A DNA stretch of 24,543 bases from MGBC113645 sp036308445 (GCA_036308445.1 JAXJVS010000057.1:1-24543); one strand, 5' to 3'. Positions 8,706 to 15,915 are shown, counted from the stretch's first letter. Translations and numbers: made by a program. Notes: generated by a model from the letters alone, not told the origin.

Positions 8706-9117
8706 CTTAATTATATAAAATTTCTCATATATATGATAGTATAATTATGTAAAACAGATAATAATTAGTATATTATGTTACTTAATATTATCATTTTATA
8801 TAAAAGTTGGTGGAAATTTGGTGGAATTAATTCAGATAATTTCTACGTTATTTTGTAATGAATTTATTTCAATATGTAATAATAATTTACATGATTTGGA
8901 TCAGTTATTGTTTCATAAAAAGCAACTTCTTTTATACTGGATATAGCATTGTCTACAATGTTCGAATATACTATGTTATTTAAAAAATATTATTTCTTCA
9001 TTTGCTATTATCAATATCTTTAGACATATTTAAATAATTATACTCTAATACATCAATTATACTTTTATAATGGTCATTTTCATTTTGGAAATATTATAGA
9101 GTTGCTAATTTTTAAAG
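8706..9117. other. non-coding, decayed left end of the element
   Basis: No intact gene is present. The first 150 bases are very AT-rich with short inverted repeats. From about 8864 to 9090 the minus strand holds a broken coding remnant, listed separately. I see no excisionase gene. Confidence 0.5.
8864..9090 (-). pseudogene. degraded coding remnant, family not recognised
   Basis: Two open stretches in different frames read like protein: one around DHYKSIIDVLEYNYLNMSKD (ending TGA), then after a frame change one around NIVDNAISSIKEVAFYET, ending at TAA 8864-8866. No start codon with a ribosome site is found. I cannot name the family. Confidence 0.3.
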
Positions 9118-9234
9118 GTAAGCGTCAAACGAAAAAGCTCTATTATAGATCAATGATATTAACTATAATAGGATCTGTAATAACTTATGATTCTTAAATA
9201 TGATGATTAGAAGCATGACGAAAAGATCGTATTT

Positions 9235-9480
9235 CTACGATTTTTTAATCAAATATACATCATCTGGTAATTCTTTTGACCAGGGCATATATTTATCAAG
9301 AACTTTTTCATCGTTGTAATCTATTTCTGTCAATGATGAAAGAAGATAGTTAAAATATTCATAAGTTTTGAGTCCATTCAGTTTTGCAGTTTCAACTAGT
9401 GAATATATTGCAGCACTTGTTTGGGCCCCTTGTACAGTATTGGCAAATAACCAGTTACGTCTATTATGTTCTATAGCACA
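9235..9480 (-). pseudogene. IS66 family transposase, C-terminal fragment
   Basis: The minus strand reads C-A-I-E-H-NRRNWLFANT, then a SAAIYSLVETAK block, an LDKYMPWSKELPDD block and a stop TAG at 9237-9235. This is the conserved C-terminal region of the IS66 main transposase (arginine-rich start, YSLIETAK helix, LPW motif). Everything N-terminal, including the DDE catalytic core, is missing. It differs clearly from the opposing copy, so the two come from different IS elements. Confidence 0.75.
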
Positions 9481-9712
9481 TAATAGACGAAACTGGATGT
9501 TCTTTAATTTTGAGAACGGAACAAAAAGCGGTAGTGATATGTATTCATTAATCGTGACGGCTAAAGAGAATAAATTGAAGCCATATGATTATCTGAAATA
9601 CATCTTTGAAAAACTACCAAACATTGACCTGGATGATGAGGAAGCCTTAGATAAAATCATGCCTTGGTCAACAAATATACCAGAAGAAATAAAATCTCCG
9701 AAAAAAGCATAG
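9467..9712 (+). pseudogene. IS66 family transposase, C-terminal fragment (second element)
   Basis: The plus strand reads CSIAHNRRNWMFFN, then MYSLIVTAKENKLKPYDY, a DLDDEEALDKIMPW block and a stop TAG at 9710-9712. It is the same conserved C-terminal region as the opposing fragment, but many residues differ. The open frame continues upstream only as the antisense of the other copy. Catalytic regions are missing. Confidence 0.75.
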
Positions 9713-9878
9713 TCATATGCTCTTTTCGTGTTACCATAAAAAAGCAGTTGATGCCATAATGAGTCAGATCTAATTATGATTCATATAGGTCCACTGCTTT
9801 TTAAGTATTTGCTTGCCCCTTGCTTTGACGCTTACTTTTGATTCATGATGAAATAATATATTTGTTAATCAATTAAAA

Positions 9879-9935
9879 AAAGGAACTGAAACAAATAATT
9901 TATTTACTAGAAAGTTATTTTGTTACAGTTCCTTT
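9879..9935 (-). terminator. strong terminator of the minus-strand secreted-protein unit
   Basis: Arms of about 20 bases (AAAGGAACTG... 9879-9898 and ...CAGTTCCTTT 9915-9935) pair with few mismatches and are followed on the minus strand by TTTTTTT. It lies 27 bases beyond the stop of the 55-aa gene. Confidence 0.8.
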
Positions 9936-9961
9936 CAATTATAAATAGAATAGTCAAATAG

Positions 9962-10129
9962 TTATTTAGAATTATTACTTTTTTTTATAAAATGAATAAT
10001 AATTAGCGATATAAAACTTAAAATAACCATAAGTGAAATAGTTTGTAAAGTGCTTAAATGAAAATAGTTCATTGACAATATAGAAATGATAATAATCGCA
10101 AATGAGAATATTTGATACATATATTTCAT
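9962..10129 (-). CDS. small membrane protein (55 aa), possible immunity-type partner
   Basis: A 55-aa open frame from ATG 10129 to TAA 9962 with a clear AGGAG ribosome site. It contains two hydrophobic segments (about residues 6-20 and 28-47) and a lysine-rich tail (FIKKSNNSK), as expected for a small two-pass membrane protein. It lies 54 bases downstream of the 263-aa secreted protein and before the strong terminator, so both are probably one transcript. Small hydrophobic proteins next to secreted antibacterial proteins are often immunity proteins, but that role here is inference. No family was recognised. Confidence 0.65.
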   Translation of the reverse strand: MKYMYQIFSFAIIIISILSMNYFHLSTLQTISLMVILSFISLIIIHFIKKSNNSK

Positions 10130-10183
10130 AATAGTTCAACTCCTTTAAAAGTCTGTTAAAATTTATATGCTTTTAACATTATA

Positions 10184-10975
10184 CTATGATGGTCTTTGTG
10201 TTTCAAATGTTCTATCATATTTTTTTGTATCCCAATATTTTGTTTTACCATCATCTCTTAATGCTCCTGCTTGTCTTCTTTCAGTAGTGGTTCCATGTGA
10301 ATTTAAAACAGCTTGCCATTTTTTATAATATAGTGTTGTTGTTAAATAATCTAATCCTACTGTTACCAAAAAACCAGAAACAAATGTTTTTACTGCAGCG
10401 GTTGTGAAAATTCCAGATAGACCTCCAGATAAAAATCCAAGAGCTACTGATATTGCTCCAGATGCTAGAGATACTGCAACATTTACTTTTTTGTATTCTC
10501 CTATATAATAAAATGTTCCATAACTTGCTAATGGTGATATTGAATTATTATTAGGTATAATTTCTAAATTAGTTGGATTTTTAATTTCTAGTTGATTAAT
10601 ATAATTATCTATATTAGTTATACAATTGTAAGATTCCATTTCTTCTACAATTGTTTTGCTAATCCCATTATCATATAAATCTTTAGCTTGTTTTAATAAT
10701 CCTGCATTATAGTCATCAAACGTATAATAAACATTATTCAATTTAACATAGTTCATATTTTCATCTACTTCTAAGAAAATAAGCTCACCGTTTTCAATGA
10801 ACTCTGAATAAATAAGATTGTTATTTGATTCATAATCAAGAATTTCTGTGTCATAGTCTTCGTAGGTATATGAATAGTTCTCAATTTTTTCTAAAGCATT
10901 TGAAAAACTTATACTATTTTGAATTATCAAAACTCCTGTTAAGCATGTTAATAAAATACTTTTAATATTATTCAT
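10184..10975 (-). CDS. secreted protein with glycine-rich hydrophobic C-terminal domain
   Basis: Function unknown. The 263-aa protein starts with a Sec signal peptide (charged start, hydrophobic 6-18, cleavage likely near SFSNA, about 27). Residues 28-140 are acidic and Asn-rich. A SISPLA motif at 145-150 precedes a C-terminal half with a Gly/Ala-rich hydrophobic stretch at 163-212 (GAISVALGFLSGGLSG) and a charged tail with Arg and Lys. The layout resembles a pro-region followed by a membrane-active domain, as in secreted bacteriocins or pore formers; this is inference. AGGAGA precedes ATG 10975. The 55-aa membrane protein follows and small peptide frames precede, all on the same strand. Confidence 0.75.
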   Translation of the reverse strand: MNNIKSILLTCLTGVLIIQNSISFSNALEKIENYSYTYEDYDTEILDYESNNNLIYSEFIENGELIFLEVDENMNYVKLNNVYYTFDDYNAGLLKQAKDLYDNGISKTIVEEMESYNCITNIDNYINQLEIKNPTNLEIIPNNNSISPLASYGTFYYIGEYKKVNVAVSLASGAISVALGFLSGGLSGIFTTAAVKTFVSGFLVTVGLDYLTTTLYYKKWQAVLNSHGTTTERRQAGALRDDGKTKYWDTKKYDRTFETQRPS

Positions 10976-11017
10976 AAATTTTTATCTCCTTTCGTCTCTT
11001 TAAATTAACAAATTTTT

Positions 11018-11115
11018 TTAATAGTAATATCTAGTTGAAGTACAGTTAGTTATATAAATAATGATGGATAACGAACTAGATGAAACAGTCAATGAAATTT
11101 GATTTTCTCTTTTTG
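11018..11115 (-). pseudogene. degenerate copy of the small signal-peptide-like gene
   Basis: The minus strand reads ...ISLTVSSSSLSIIIYITN... and ends RYYY at TAA 11020-11018. It aligns with the peptide encoded at 11133-11264 (12 of 30 residues identical by eye), and the 12-mer AACTAGATGAAA occurs in both (11074-11085, 11228-11239), 154 bases apart. It has no start codon or ribosome site in frame, so it is probably a decayed tandem duplicate. Confidence 0.4.
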
Positions 11116-11132
11116 AAAACTAAAATATTCAT

Positions 11133-11264
11133 TTATATTTCATATTTTTTTAGACTTTTTGGTTCTTTTTCTTGATAACAGTGTCTAGCAGAAGCACTAT
11201 TGACAGTTTGAATCGCAATTAGTAATAAACTAGATGAAATCATTGTTAAAATTTTGTTTTTTAG
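11133..11264 (-). CDS. small secreted-peptide-like gene with a CTA codon at the expected start
   Basis: If read from CTA 11264 the product is 43 aa: a basic start, a hydrophobic core (SSSLLLIAI) and an A-S-A cleavage-like site, followed by a short tail with one Cys and several Lys and Glu. GGAGG (11274-11270) sits five bases before the CTA and directly after the stop of the 33-aa peptide. ATG, GTG or TTG is missing at that place; the first ATG in frame is 11243 and would give 36 aa without the basic start. Either the start codon has been lost or an unusual start is used. No family was recognised. Confidence 0.45.
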   Translation of the reverse strand, partial: LKNKILTMISSSLLLIAIQTVNSASARHCYQEKEPKSLKKYEI

Positions 11265-11274
11265 TTTTTCCTCC

Positions 11275-11376
11275 TTATTTCATAAAAAGTCCAAAACCTG
11301 AGTCACCAAAAAACAGATATAATATCAACAATAACAATAACAAAAAAATTAATAATACTAAAATCTTCTTTTTCAT
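11275..11376 (-). CDS. 33-aa hydrophobic peptide
   Basis: A short frame with an excellent ribosome site (AGGAGG, five bases before ATG 11376). The product has an MKKK start, about 18 consecutive hydrophobic residues rich in Leu, and a short GDSGFGLF tail. It could be a membrane-anchored small peptide, a leader or pheromone-like peptide, or a type I toxin-like peptide; the sequence does not decide. It is the first gene of the minus-strand unit, and the next small frame's ribosome site follows its stop codon directly. Confidence 0.6.
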   Translation of the reverse strand: MKKKILVLLIFLLLLLLILYLFFGDSGFGLFMK

Positions 11377-11444
11377 GTTATCCTCCTTAATCCGCATTTT
11401 ATCAACTGTTTATATTAAAATATATTTTAGTATAAAATAAATAA

Positions 11445-11519
11445 CAAAAACATATCTTAATATCATATGTTACATTTATGATAACGTTTTCTAATTATAT
11501 TGTACTTCAAAAACATATC
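11445..11519. repeat. 12-bp direct repeats in the divergent intergenic region (possible operators)
   Basis: CAAAAACATATC occurs at 11445-11456 and 11508-11519. The second copy overlaps the spacer of the minus-strand promoter. ATGTTACAT between them (from 11467) resembles the ATGT...ACAT half-sites of PadR regulators. Operator function is inference. Confidence 0.4.
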
Positions 11520-11526
11520 ATGTCAA
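11499..11526 (-). promoter_or_regulatory. promoter of the minus-strand small-peptide unit
   Basis: TTGACA (11526-11521) and TACAAT (11504-11499) with a 16-base spacer, about 120 bases before the 33-aa peptide. The -35 is consensus. Confidence 0.6.
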
Positions 11527-11551
11527 TATAAATACCTATAATTGAATAATA

Positions 11552-11580
11552 TTGTACAAAAACTTTTATTATGTTATTCT
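11552..11580 (+). promoter_or_regulatory. promoter of the PadR unit
   Basis: TTGTAC (11552-11557) and TATTCT (11575-11580) with a 17-base spacer, directly before the PadR start. The leader would be very short, about ten bases. It is divergent from the minus-strand promoter. Confidence 0.5.
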
Positions 11581-11595
11581 AATAGTGGTGATATC

Positions 11596-11931
11596 ATGGC
11601 AAAAGTAAACAGAAATATTGATTTGATTATTTTGAGTATTCTTAATGTTAATGATTGTTATGGTTATGAAATTGTTAAATTAGCTAAAGAAATTTCTGGT
11701 GGATCAATCATTATTAAAGAGGGAGCTTTATATCCTATATTTTATAGATTATTAAAAATGAATTATATTAGTAGCTATAATGAAACCATTCAAAATAGAA
11801 CAAGAGTTTATTATAAAATTGAAGATTTAGGAAAAGAATATCTATATGAAGCACGTGAAAAACAAAAACAAACCATTTTAGGTACTCTTGCCATTTTGAA
11901 ATACGGAGAAGGTGAGAAAAACGATGAATAA
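11596..11931 (+). CDS. PadR family transcriptional regulator
   Basis: A 111-aa winged-helix regulator of the PadR type: LIILSILNVNDCYGYEIVKL at the N-terminus, GALYPIFYRLLKMNYI as the recognition and wing region, and YYKIEDLGKEYL. It begins at ATG 11596 rather than at the upstream in-frame ATG, because the family motif starts only a few residues later. It overlaps the next gene, a HAAS/DUF1700-type protein, by eight bases; this pair is common in Firmicutes, where the second protein is thought to link PadR to the membrane. The divergent region with direct repeats is its likely binding site. Confidence 0.9.
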   Translation: MAKVNRNIDLIILSILNVNDCYGYEIVKLAKEISGGSIIIKEGALYPIFYRLLKMNYISSYNETIQNRTRVYYKIEDLGKEYLYEAREKQKQTILGTLAILKYGEGEKNDE

Positions 11932-12298
11932 TGATATTAAGAAATATTTAAATGAGGTTAAAATAATCATTCCATTAAATTCAAAAGAAAAACAAAATTT
12001 TTTATTTATGTTGGAAGACAGAATTAAAGAAACAAAATTAATGACTTATCAACAGATTGTTGATGAATTAGGAACTCCTAATGAATTGGCTGCATCATTC
12101 ATAGATGATGTTGACACAGATGATCTTATCAAAAGCATAAAAAAAACAAATATTATAAGAAAAACTGCTATTGTTATTATACTTATTATTTTATCTTGTT
12201 CATTAATTATTACAACTTATAGATTATATAACCTTAATCAATTATATGAAGAAGTAAGGCAACAACAACCCGTTGAAGTAGAAACAACAATAGAATAA
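11924..12298 (+). CDS. HAAS-domain (DUF1700-like) membrane protein
   Basis: A 124-aa protein with an N-terminal helical domain (KYLNEVK ... FMLEDRIKE ... IVDELGTPNELAASFI) typical of the HAAS/DUF1700 family, one transmembrane segment at about 79-100 and a short tail ending in Glu/Thr. The family commonly follows PadR regulators and acts as their membrane partner or co-regulator. I chose ATG 11924 with GGAGAAGG in front; a GTG at 11912 overlaps that site. The stop is 15 bases before the next gene, so all three are probably co-transcribed. Confidence 0.75.
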   Translation: MNNDIKKYLNEVKIIIPLNSKEKQNFLFMLEDRIKETKLMTYQQIVDELGTPNELAASFIDDVDTDDLIKSIKKTNIIRKTAIVIILIILSCSLIITTYRLYNLNQLYEEVRQQQPVEVETTIE

Positions 12299-12313
12299 GA
12301 AAGGAAAAGAAAA

Positions 12314-12775
12314 ATGAAAAAAATTTTAACAATTATATTTACATTATTATTAGGATTAACACCAATTAACACATTTGCATTAGAAAATAATGTAGAAAGT
12401 AGAACAATAGAATACCTAGGTGATGGAATCTATGTTGAAACGACAATAGAAAGTCCAAGTATTTCTACATATGCTACTAATACTGTAACGAAAACTAAAA
12501 CAAATAAATATAAAGATTCTAGTGGTGCAATTCTTTATACAGTAAGCATTACTGGTACATTTAAATATACTGGCACTTCTTCAACATGTACAAACGCAAC
12601 AGTTCAGGCAACTGCTCCAGCTAGTCGTTGGGAAGTGTTTTCTAAAAGTGCATCAAAATCAGGAAATAAAGCAACTGGAAAAGCAACTGTAAAACAATAT
12701 TATGATGGAACTGTCATTCAAACTCAATACCCATCAGTTACTCTCACTTGTAGTGCAACCGGAGTTCTTTCATAA
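12314..12775 (+). CDS. secreted protein of unknown function (Thr/Ser-rich, two-Cys domain)
   Basis: A 153-aa protein with a Sec signal peptide (MKK, then ILTIIFTLLLGL, cleavage near TFA, about 22). A short pro-like region ends in SPSISTYA (47-54). The rest is Thr/Ser/Lys-rich, probably beta-sheet: LYTVSITGTFKYTGTSSTC, APASRWEV, SASKSGNKATGKATVK, and a C-terminus TLTCSATGVLS. Two Cys could form one disulphide. I have an impression of similar small secreted proteins in gut Firmicutes but no functional assignment. AAAGGA precedes the ATG. It is the last gene of the PadR unit, with a terminator after it. Confidence 0.75.
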   Translation: MKKILTIIFTLLLGLTPINTFALENNVESRTIEYLGDGIYVETTIESPSISTYATNTVTKTKTNKYKDSSGAILYTVSITGTFKYTGTSSTCTNATVQATAPASRWEVFSKSASKSGNKATGKATVKQYYDGTVIQTQYPSVTLTCSATGVLS

Positions 12776-12811
12776 GAAAAAATTTTTTTCTTCTTTTAAA
12801 TTATTATCTAT

Positions 12812-12844
12812 AAAAAATGACTTATAAGCGATAAGCCATTTTTT
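12812..12844 (+). terminator. terminator after the secreted protein
   Basis: The stem AAAAAATG-A-CTTAT / ATAAG-C-CATTTTTT with one mismatch and a five-base loop ends in a T run, 37 bases after the stop codon. Confidence 0.7.
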
Positions 12845-12890
12845 ATTTTTCCCAAAACTTGATTGTAAATTTCACTTTTTGAGGAATATA

Positions 12891-13079
12891 TTGTTTTACA
12901 TACTCTATATGATAAAAGGAACATGTCAAGAAATTGTACAACAAACAATGATGGAAATTAATCCTAAAGGTTTACTAAAATATTTAAGAAAACACAAAAC
13001 ATATTTAAATCAAAATCATGTATTCTTTGACCAACAAAAAGGAAATCAAAGAATAGATATTATCACATACGAACCATAG
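12891..13079 (+). CDS. small hypothetical protein (62 aa)
   Basis: An open frame from TTG 12891 to TAG 13079, with GAGGA five bases before the TTG; the first ATG, at 12909, lacks a ribosome site. The product contains a basic region (LLKYLRKHKTYL) and ends in RIDIITYEP. It could be a mobilization accessory protein or the remnant of a larger gene, since it lies just before the oriT-like region and MobV. I do not recognise a family. Confidence 0.35.
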   Translation: MFYILYMIKGTCQEIVQQTMMEINPKGLLKYLRKHKTYLNQNHVFFDQQKGNQRIDIITYEP

Positions 13080-13082
13080 ACA

Positions 13083-13142
13083 GATAAGGACAGTTGGACA
13101 GTTTCTTTTCTGTAAAATAAAAACTGTCTAAAGTGTCTTATC
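13083..13142. repeat. inverted repeat in front of the oriT-like region
   Basis: GATAAGG... (13083-13104) pairs with ...CTTATC (13121-13142): six outer base pairs and eight inner (GACAGTTT/AAACTGTC), with unpaired bases between. It could be a terminator, an accessory transfer site or an old plasmid site. Confidence 0.5.
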
Positions 13143-13191
13143 AGTACATTGAAAATTAAATATAACGCCTATCGGCAATCTTTAAAAGAAA

Positions 13192-13252
13192 AGACCAAAA
13201 AATTTGGTCTAGCAAGTTATACCAAAACGCTAAAGCATTTTGGAAACTTGCT
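13192..13252 (+). other. putative oriT: two adjacent hairpins before MobV
   Basis: A perfect hairpin (AGACCAAA / TTTGGTCT, 13192-13210) is followed at once by an imperfect long one (AGCAAGTTATACCAAAACGC 13211-13230, with GCATTTTGG... 13235-13252). The GTTATAC within the left arm resembles the sequence near the nick site of pMV158-type (MobV) origins. The relaxase starts 34 bases further on. The exact nick site is not determined. Confidence 0.55.
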
Positions 13253-13286
13253 CCGCCGAGGGCTTTTGAAAAGGAGCTAAGATAAA

Positions 13287-14531
13287 ATGGCACATGTAGA
13301 AAAGGTTAAAAGAAATGGTGTCGTCGGCTTGGCTATTCATTGTGAAAGACGAGAAGGTTGCGAACTTTCAAATAAAGATATAGACAATAGCCGAACACAT
13401 CTTAATTATAATTTAGCGCAAGATATTCAACCATTAAGACCAGAATCATATGTGAACAATCGTATGAAAGAGGTTAAACATATGAATAGAAAAGATATTG
13501 TTTATATGGCTGATTGGATTGTGACAGTACCCAAAGATGTTCCCCAAGAGGATCATAAGAAATTTTTTGAATTGACATTTCAATTTTTAGAAAATAAATA
13601 TGGTAGAAAAAATATTGTCAGTGCTTGGGTGCATAATGATGAAGCAACACCACATATTCATTTTTCATTTATTCCAGTGATTGTAGAAGATTGGATTGAA
13701 AAATTAAATTGTAAGAAAGTTTTAACAAAGACAGCGCTAAAGCAATTTCATCCCGAATTGTCAGCTTATTTAGAACAATACCTAGGTTATATGCCATCTA
13801 TACAAAATAATGCCACAATCAACGGAAATCGCACAATAAAAGAACTTAAAAATCAAGAAGATTTATCTTTTAAAACAAGCATGAACAATGTTTATGACAA
13901 TATACAAGCTACTGAAAATATCATTAATGAAAGTCATCAAATTAATTTTGAGGAGATAAGTATTATTGAAAAAACAAAATTTCTTAAAAAGTCACATCAA
14001 GTTATTGATAAATTAAAAAATAATAATAAAGAATTACAAACTAATAATTTATCACTTATGAAATTAGTTAATGTGCAGAAAAAAGAAATAGATATGTATC
14101 GAGAAATGCCACTTGCTAAGCAATTAAAAGAAAAAGATAGAGAAATTGATAATCTATATTCATCTATAAATCAATTAGAGAATAGAATTAACGATTATGA
14201 ATATGATAATCAACAATTAAGAAATCATAATTTCTATTTAGATAAAAAAAAAGATAAACTCGAACATGAATTATATATTCATAAATCTTTTATATCTTTA
14301 TTTAAATTAGATAATATTTATAAATCATTTAAAAAAATGTTTATAAATCAAGACTATAGAATAGATATTCATTCTTTTAAAGATATGTGTGAAAAGATAT
14401 ATATAAAAGTATCTACATTATTTGAGCATTTAAAAGAAAGAATAGATATTTTAGATCAAAAAGGAATTACAAACGAAGATATTGTTGTTAAACAACATAA
14501 AGAACCACATTTCAAAGATATGGAGTTATAA
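13287..14531 (+). CDS. MobV family relaxase (plasmid mobilization / Pre protein)
   Basis: A relaxase that nicks oriT and pilots the single strand into a recipient, using a transfer apparatus provided by another element. The protein is 414 aa. The N-terminal catalytic domain has SRTHLNYNL (35-43) with the conserved His and Asn, and the metal-binding motif HNDEATPHIH (116-125). Residues about 210-330 are Lys/Glu/Asn-rich and probably coiled coil. AAGGAG precedes ATG 13287. The stop is two bases before the integrase ATG, so the two were one transcript. Confidence 0.92.
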   Translation: MAHVEKVKRNGVVGLAIHCERREGCELSNKDIDNSRTHLNYNLAQDIQPLRPESYVNNRMKEVKHMNRKDIVYMADWIVTVPKDVPQEDHKKFFELTFQFLENKYGRKNIVSAWVHNDEATPHIHFSFIPVIVEDWIEKLNCKKVLTKTALKQFHPELSAYLEQYLGYMPSIQNNATINGNRTIKELKNQEDLSFKTSMNNVYDNIQATENIINESHQINFEEISIIEKTKFLKKSHQVIDKLKNNNKELQTNNLSLMKLVNVQKKEIDMYREMPLAKQLKEKDREIDNLYSSINQLENRINDYEYDNQQLRNHNFYLDKKKDKLEHELYIHKSFISLFKLDNIYKSFKKMFINQDYRIDIHSFKDMCEKIYIKVSTLFEHLKERIDILDQKGITNEDIVVKQHKEPHFKDMEL

Positions 14532-14533
14532 CT

Positions 14534-15868
14534 ATGGCAGTATATAAAAATGAAAATGGATTGTGGTCTATAAGATATAAATATAAAGATAATAGTGGTA
14601 TTTGGCAACAAAAGATGACAAACAGGGGAAAAAGTGGATTCAAAAAGTAAAAAGATGCTCTAGAAAAAGAAAAACAAGTTATTCAAGAAGTTCAAACACA
14701 ATTGTTAATGCAACAAAATAATAAAAATAAGAAAACCTTTGAGGAAATTATGAATGAAACGTTATTAAAATGCAGTTATTATATGAAAGAAACATCAATC
14801 AAGACAACAAAACAAGCCTTAAATCATGCAAAAGAAATATTTGATAAATATATTGATGAAATCACACCACAAGATTTAAGAAAAATCATATTAGAATTAG
14901 AAAAAAAGGAGTTATCATTATCAACGATAGATAAAGTTTACTATAAAATAAATCTTGTTTTTAAATACGCATTTGAAAATGATTATATAACATCTAACCC
15001 ATTAAACAAAGTCAGAAGAATTAAAAGACCTGATCATGTTGATGATAAAGAATTTAATGTATGGAAATTATATCAATTTCAAGAATATATTCAAAATGTC
15101 AAAGACCCTATGTATTATACACTATTCTCATTATTATATTATACGGGAATGCGTAGAGGAGAAGCGTTAGGACTTCAATGGAAACATGTTGATTTAGATA
15201 AAGGAACAATCAACATAAAACAAACATTATCTAATGTACATTCTATTAAAAAGCCAGTTCTAACACCACCTAAAACTAAAAACTCAATTAGACTTATTCA
15301 TATGCCACAAGTTTTAATTCAAATCATGAAAGAATGGTATCAGCATGAACGAAAAAAATACCATTTTGATGATAATGCATTTGTATTTGGATTTATATAT
15401 CCACTTGCACGAAATACTGTTTACAATCAATTTAGAAGCTATTTAAGAATAGGTACAAAAGGATATGGCTTCACTGATGAAAATAGTTTAATTGGAAAAC
15501 TAGAAGTAGATGAAATTGTTTTTTTAAAAGGTAGAGTCTATTTTAATGAAAAGAAAGCAGGCGGTTATAAAGATTTCAACATTCATGTTCAAATTATTGA
15601 TATTATAGATAATCCAAATGGATTGAATTATGTTGTGAGTATTGCTTTACCATATGTTAGATTGCATGATCTTAGACATAGTTGTGTAAGTCTTATGATT
15701 AATAATATGAAAACTCAACAATCATTAGTAGCACTAGCACATCATTTTGGGCATACTGTTGATACAATGTTAAAAACATATGCTCATTTCTTTAATGAAA
15801 CTGAGCAAGCATTAATTTCTGATTTTGATACAATTATAGAAAATGAAATGATTTCAAATCAACACTGA
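14534..15868 (+). pseudogene. int: tyrosine recombinase/integrase interrupted by an in-frame TAA
   Basis: Site-specific integrase of the Tn916/phage type. From ATG 14534 the first 38 codons encode the arm-binding domain (ENGLWSIRYKYKD ... NRGKSGFKK) and stop at TAA 14648-14650. The same frame then continues open to 15868. TTG 14702 could restart and give 388 aa without the arm-binding domain. In that numbering the catalytic residues are complete: Arg151 (GMRRGE), Lys191, HDLRH (His322, Arg325), His351 (FGHT) and Tyr360. About 60 extra residues lie at 255-315 between the usual strand region and HDLRH. One base change (AAA or CAA to TAA) would explain the stop. Its position next to tRNA-His fits an element integrase. 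Confidence 0.8.
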
Positions 15869-15915
15869 TTTGAAATTTTTTCTTTTTTTCGGTGGATTTA
15901 TTTTTGAACAAAAAG

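Larger units (their letters stand above)
9118..9835. mobile_element. two IS66-family remnants joined head to head
   Basis: Both outer ends begin with the IS66-type terminal sequence GTAAGCGTCA (9118-9127, and 9835-9826 on the minus strand). Each is the right end of a different IS66 element and carries the last ~80 codons of the main transposase, in opposite directions. The junction is a near-perfect palindrome around 9460-9490. The 8-base flanks (TTTTAAAG and TTTTGATT) do not match, so this is not one insertion with a target duplication. Confidence 0.75.

Noticed and set aside
9368..9712. One 114-codon plus-strand gene
   Set aside because: The first third is antisense to the opposing IS66 fragment; only the part from about 9467 is transposase sequence.
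9110..9843. Single IS66 insertion with an 8-bp target duplication
   Set aside because: Flanks TTTTAAAG and TTTTGATT differ and both ends are right ends.
10184..10975. Double-glycine bacteriocin exported by the C39 transporter
   Set aside because: The protein has a Sec-type signal peptide and no GG leader site after a short leader.
11234..11440. Plus-strand 68-codon frame
   Set aside because: It is antisense to the small peptide frames, which have good ribosome sites, and its own composition is low-complexity Asn/Lys.
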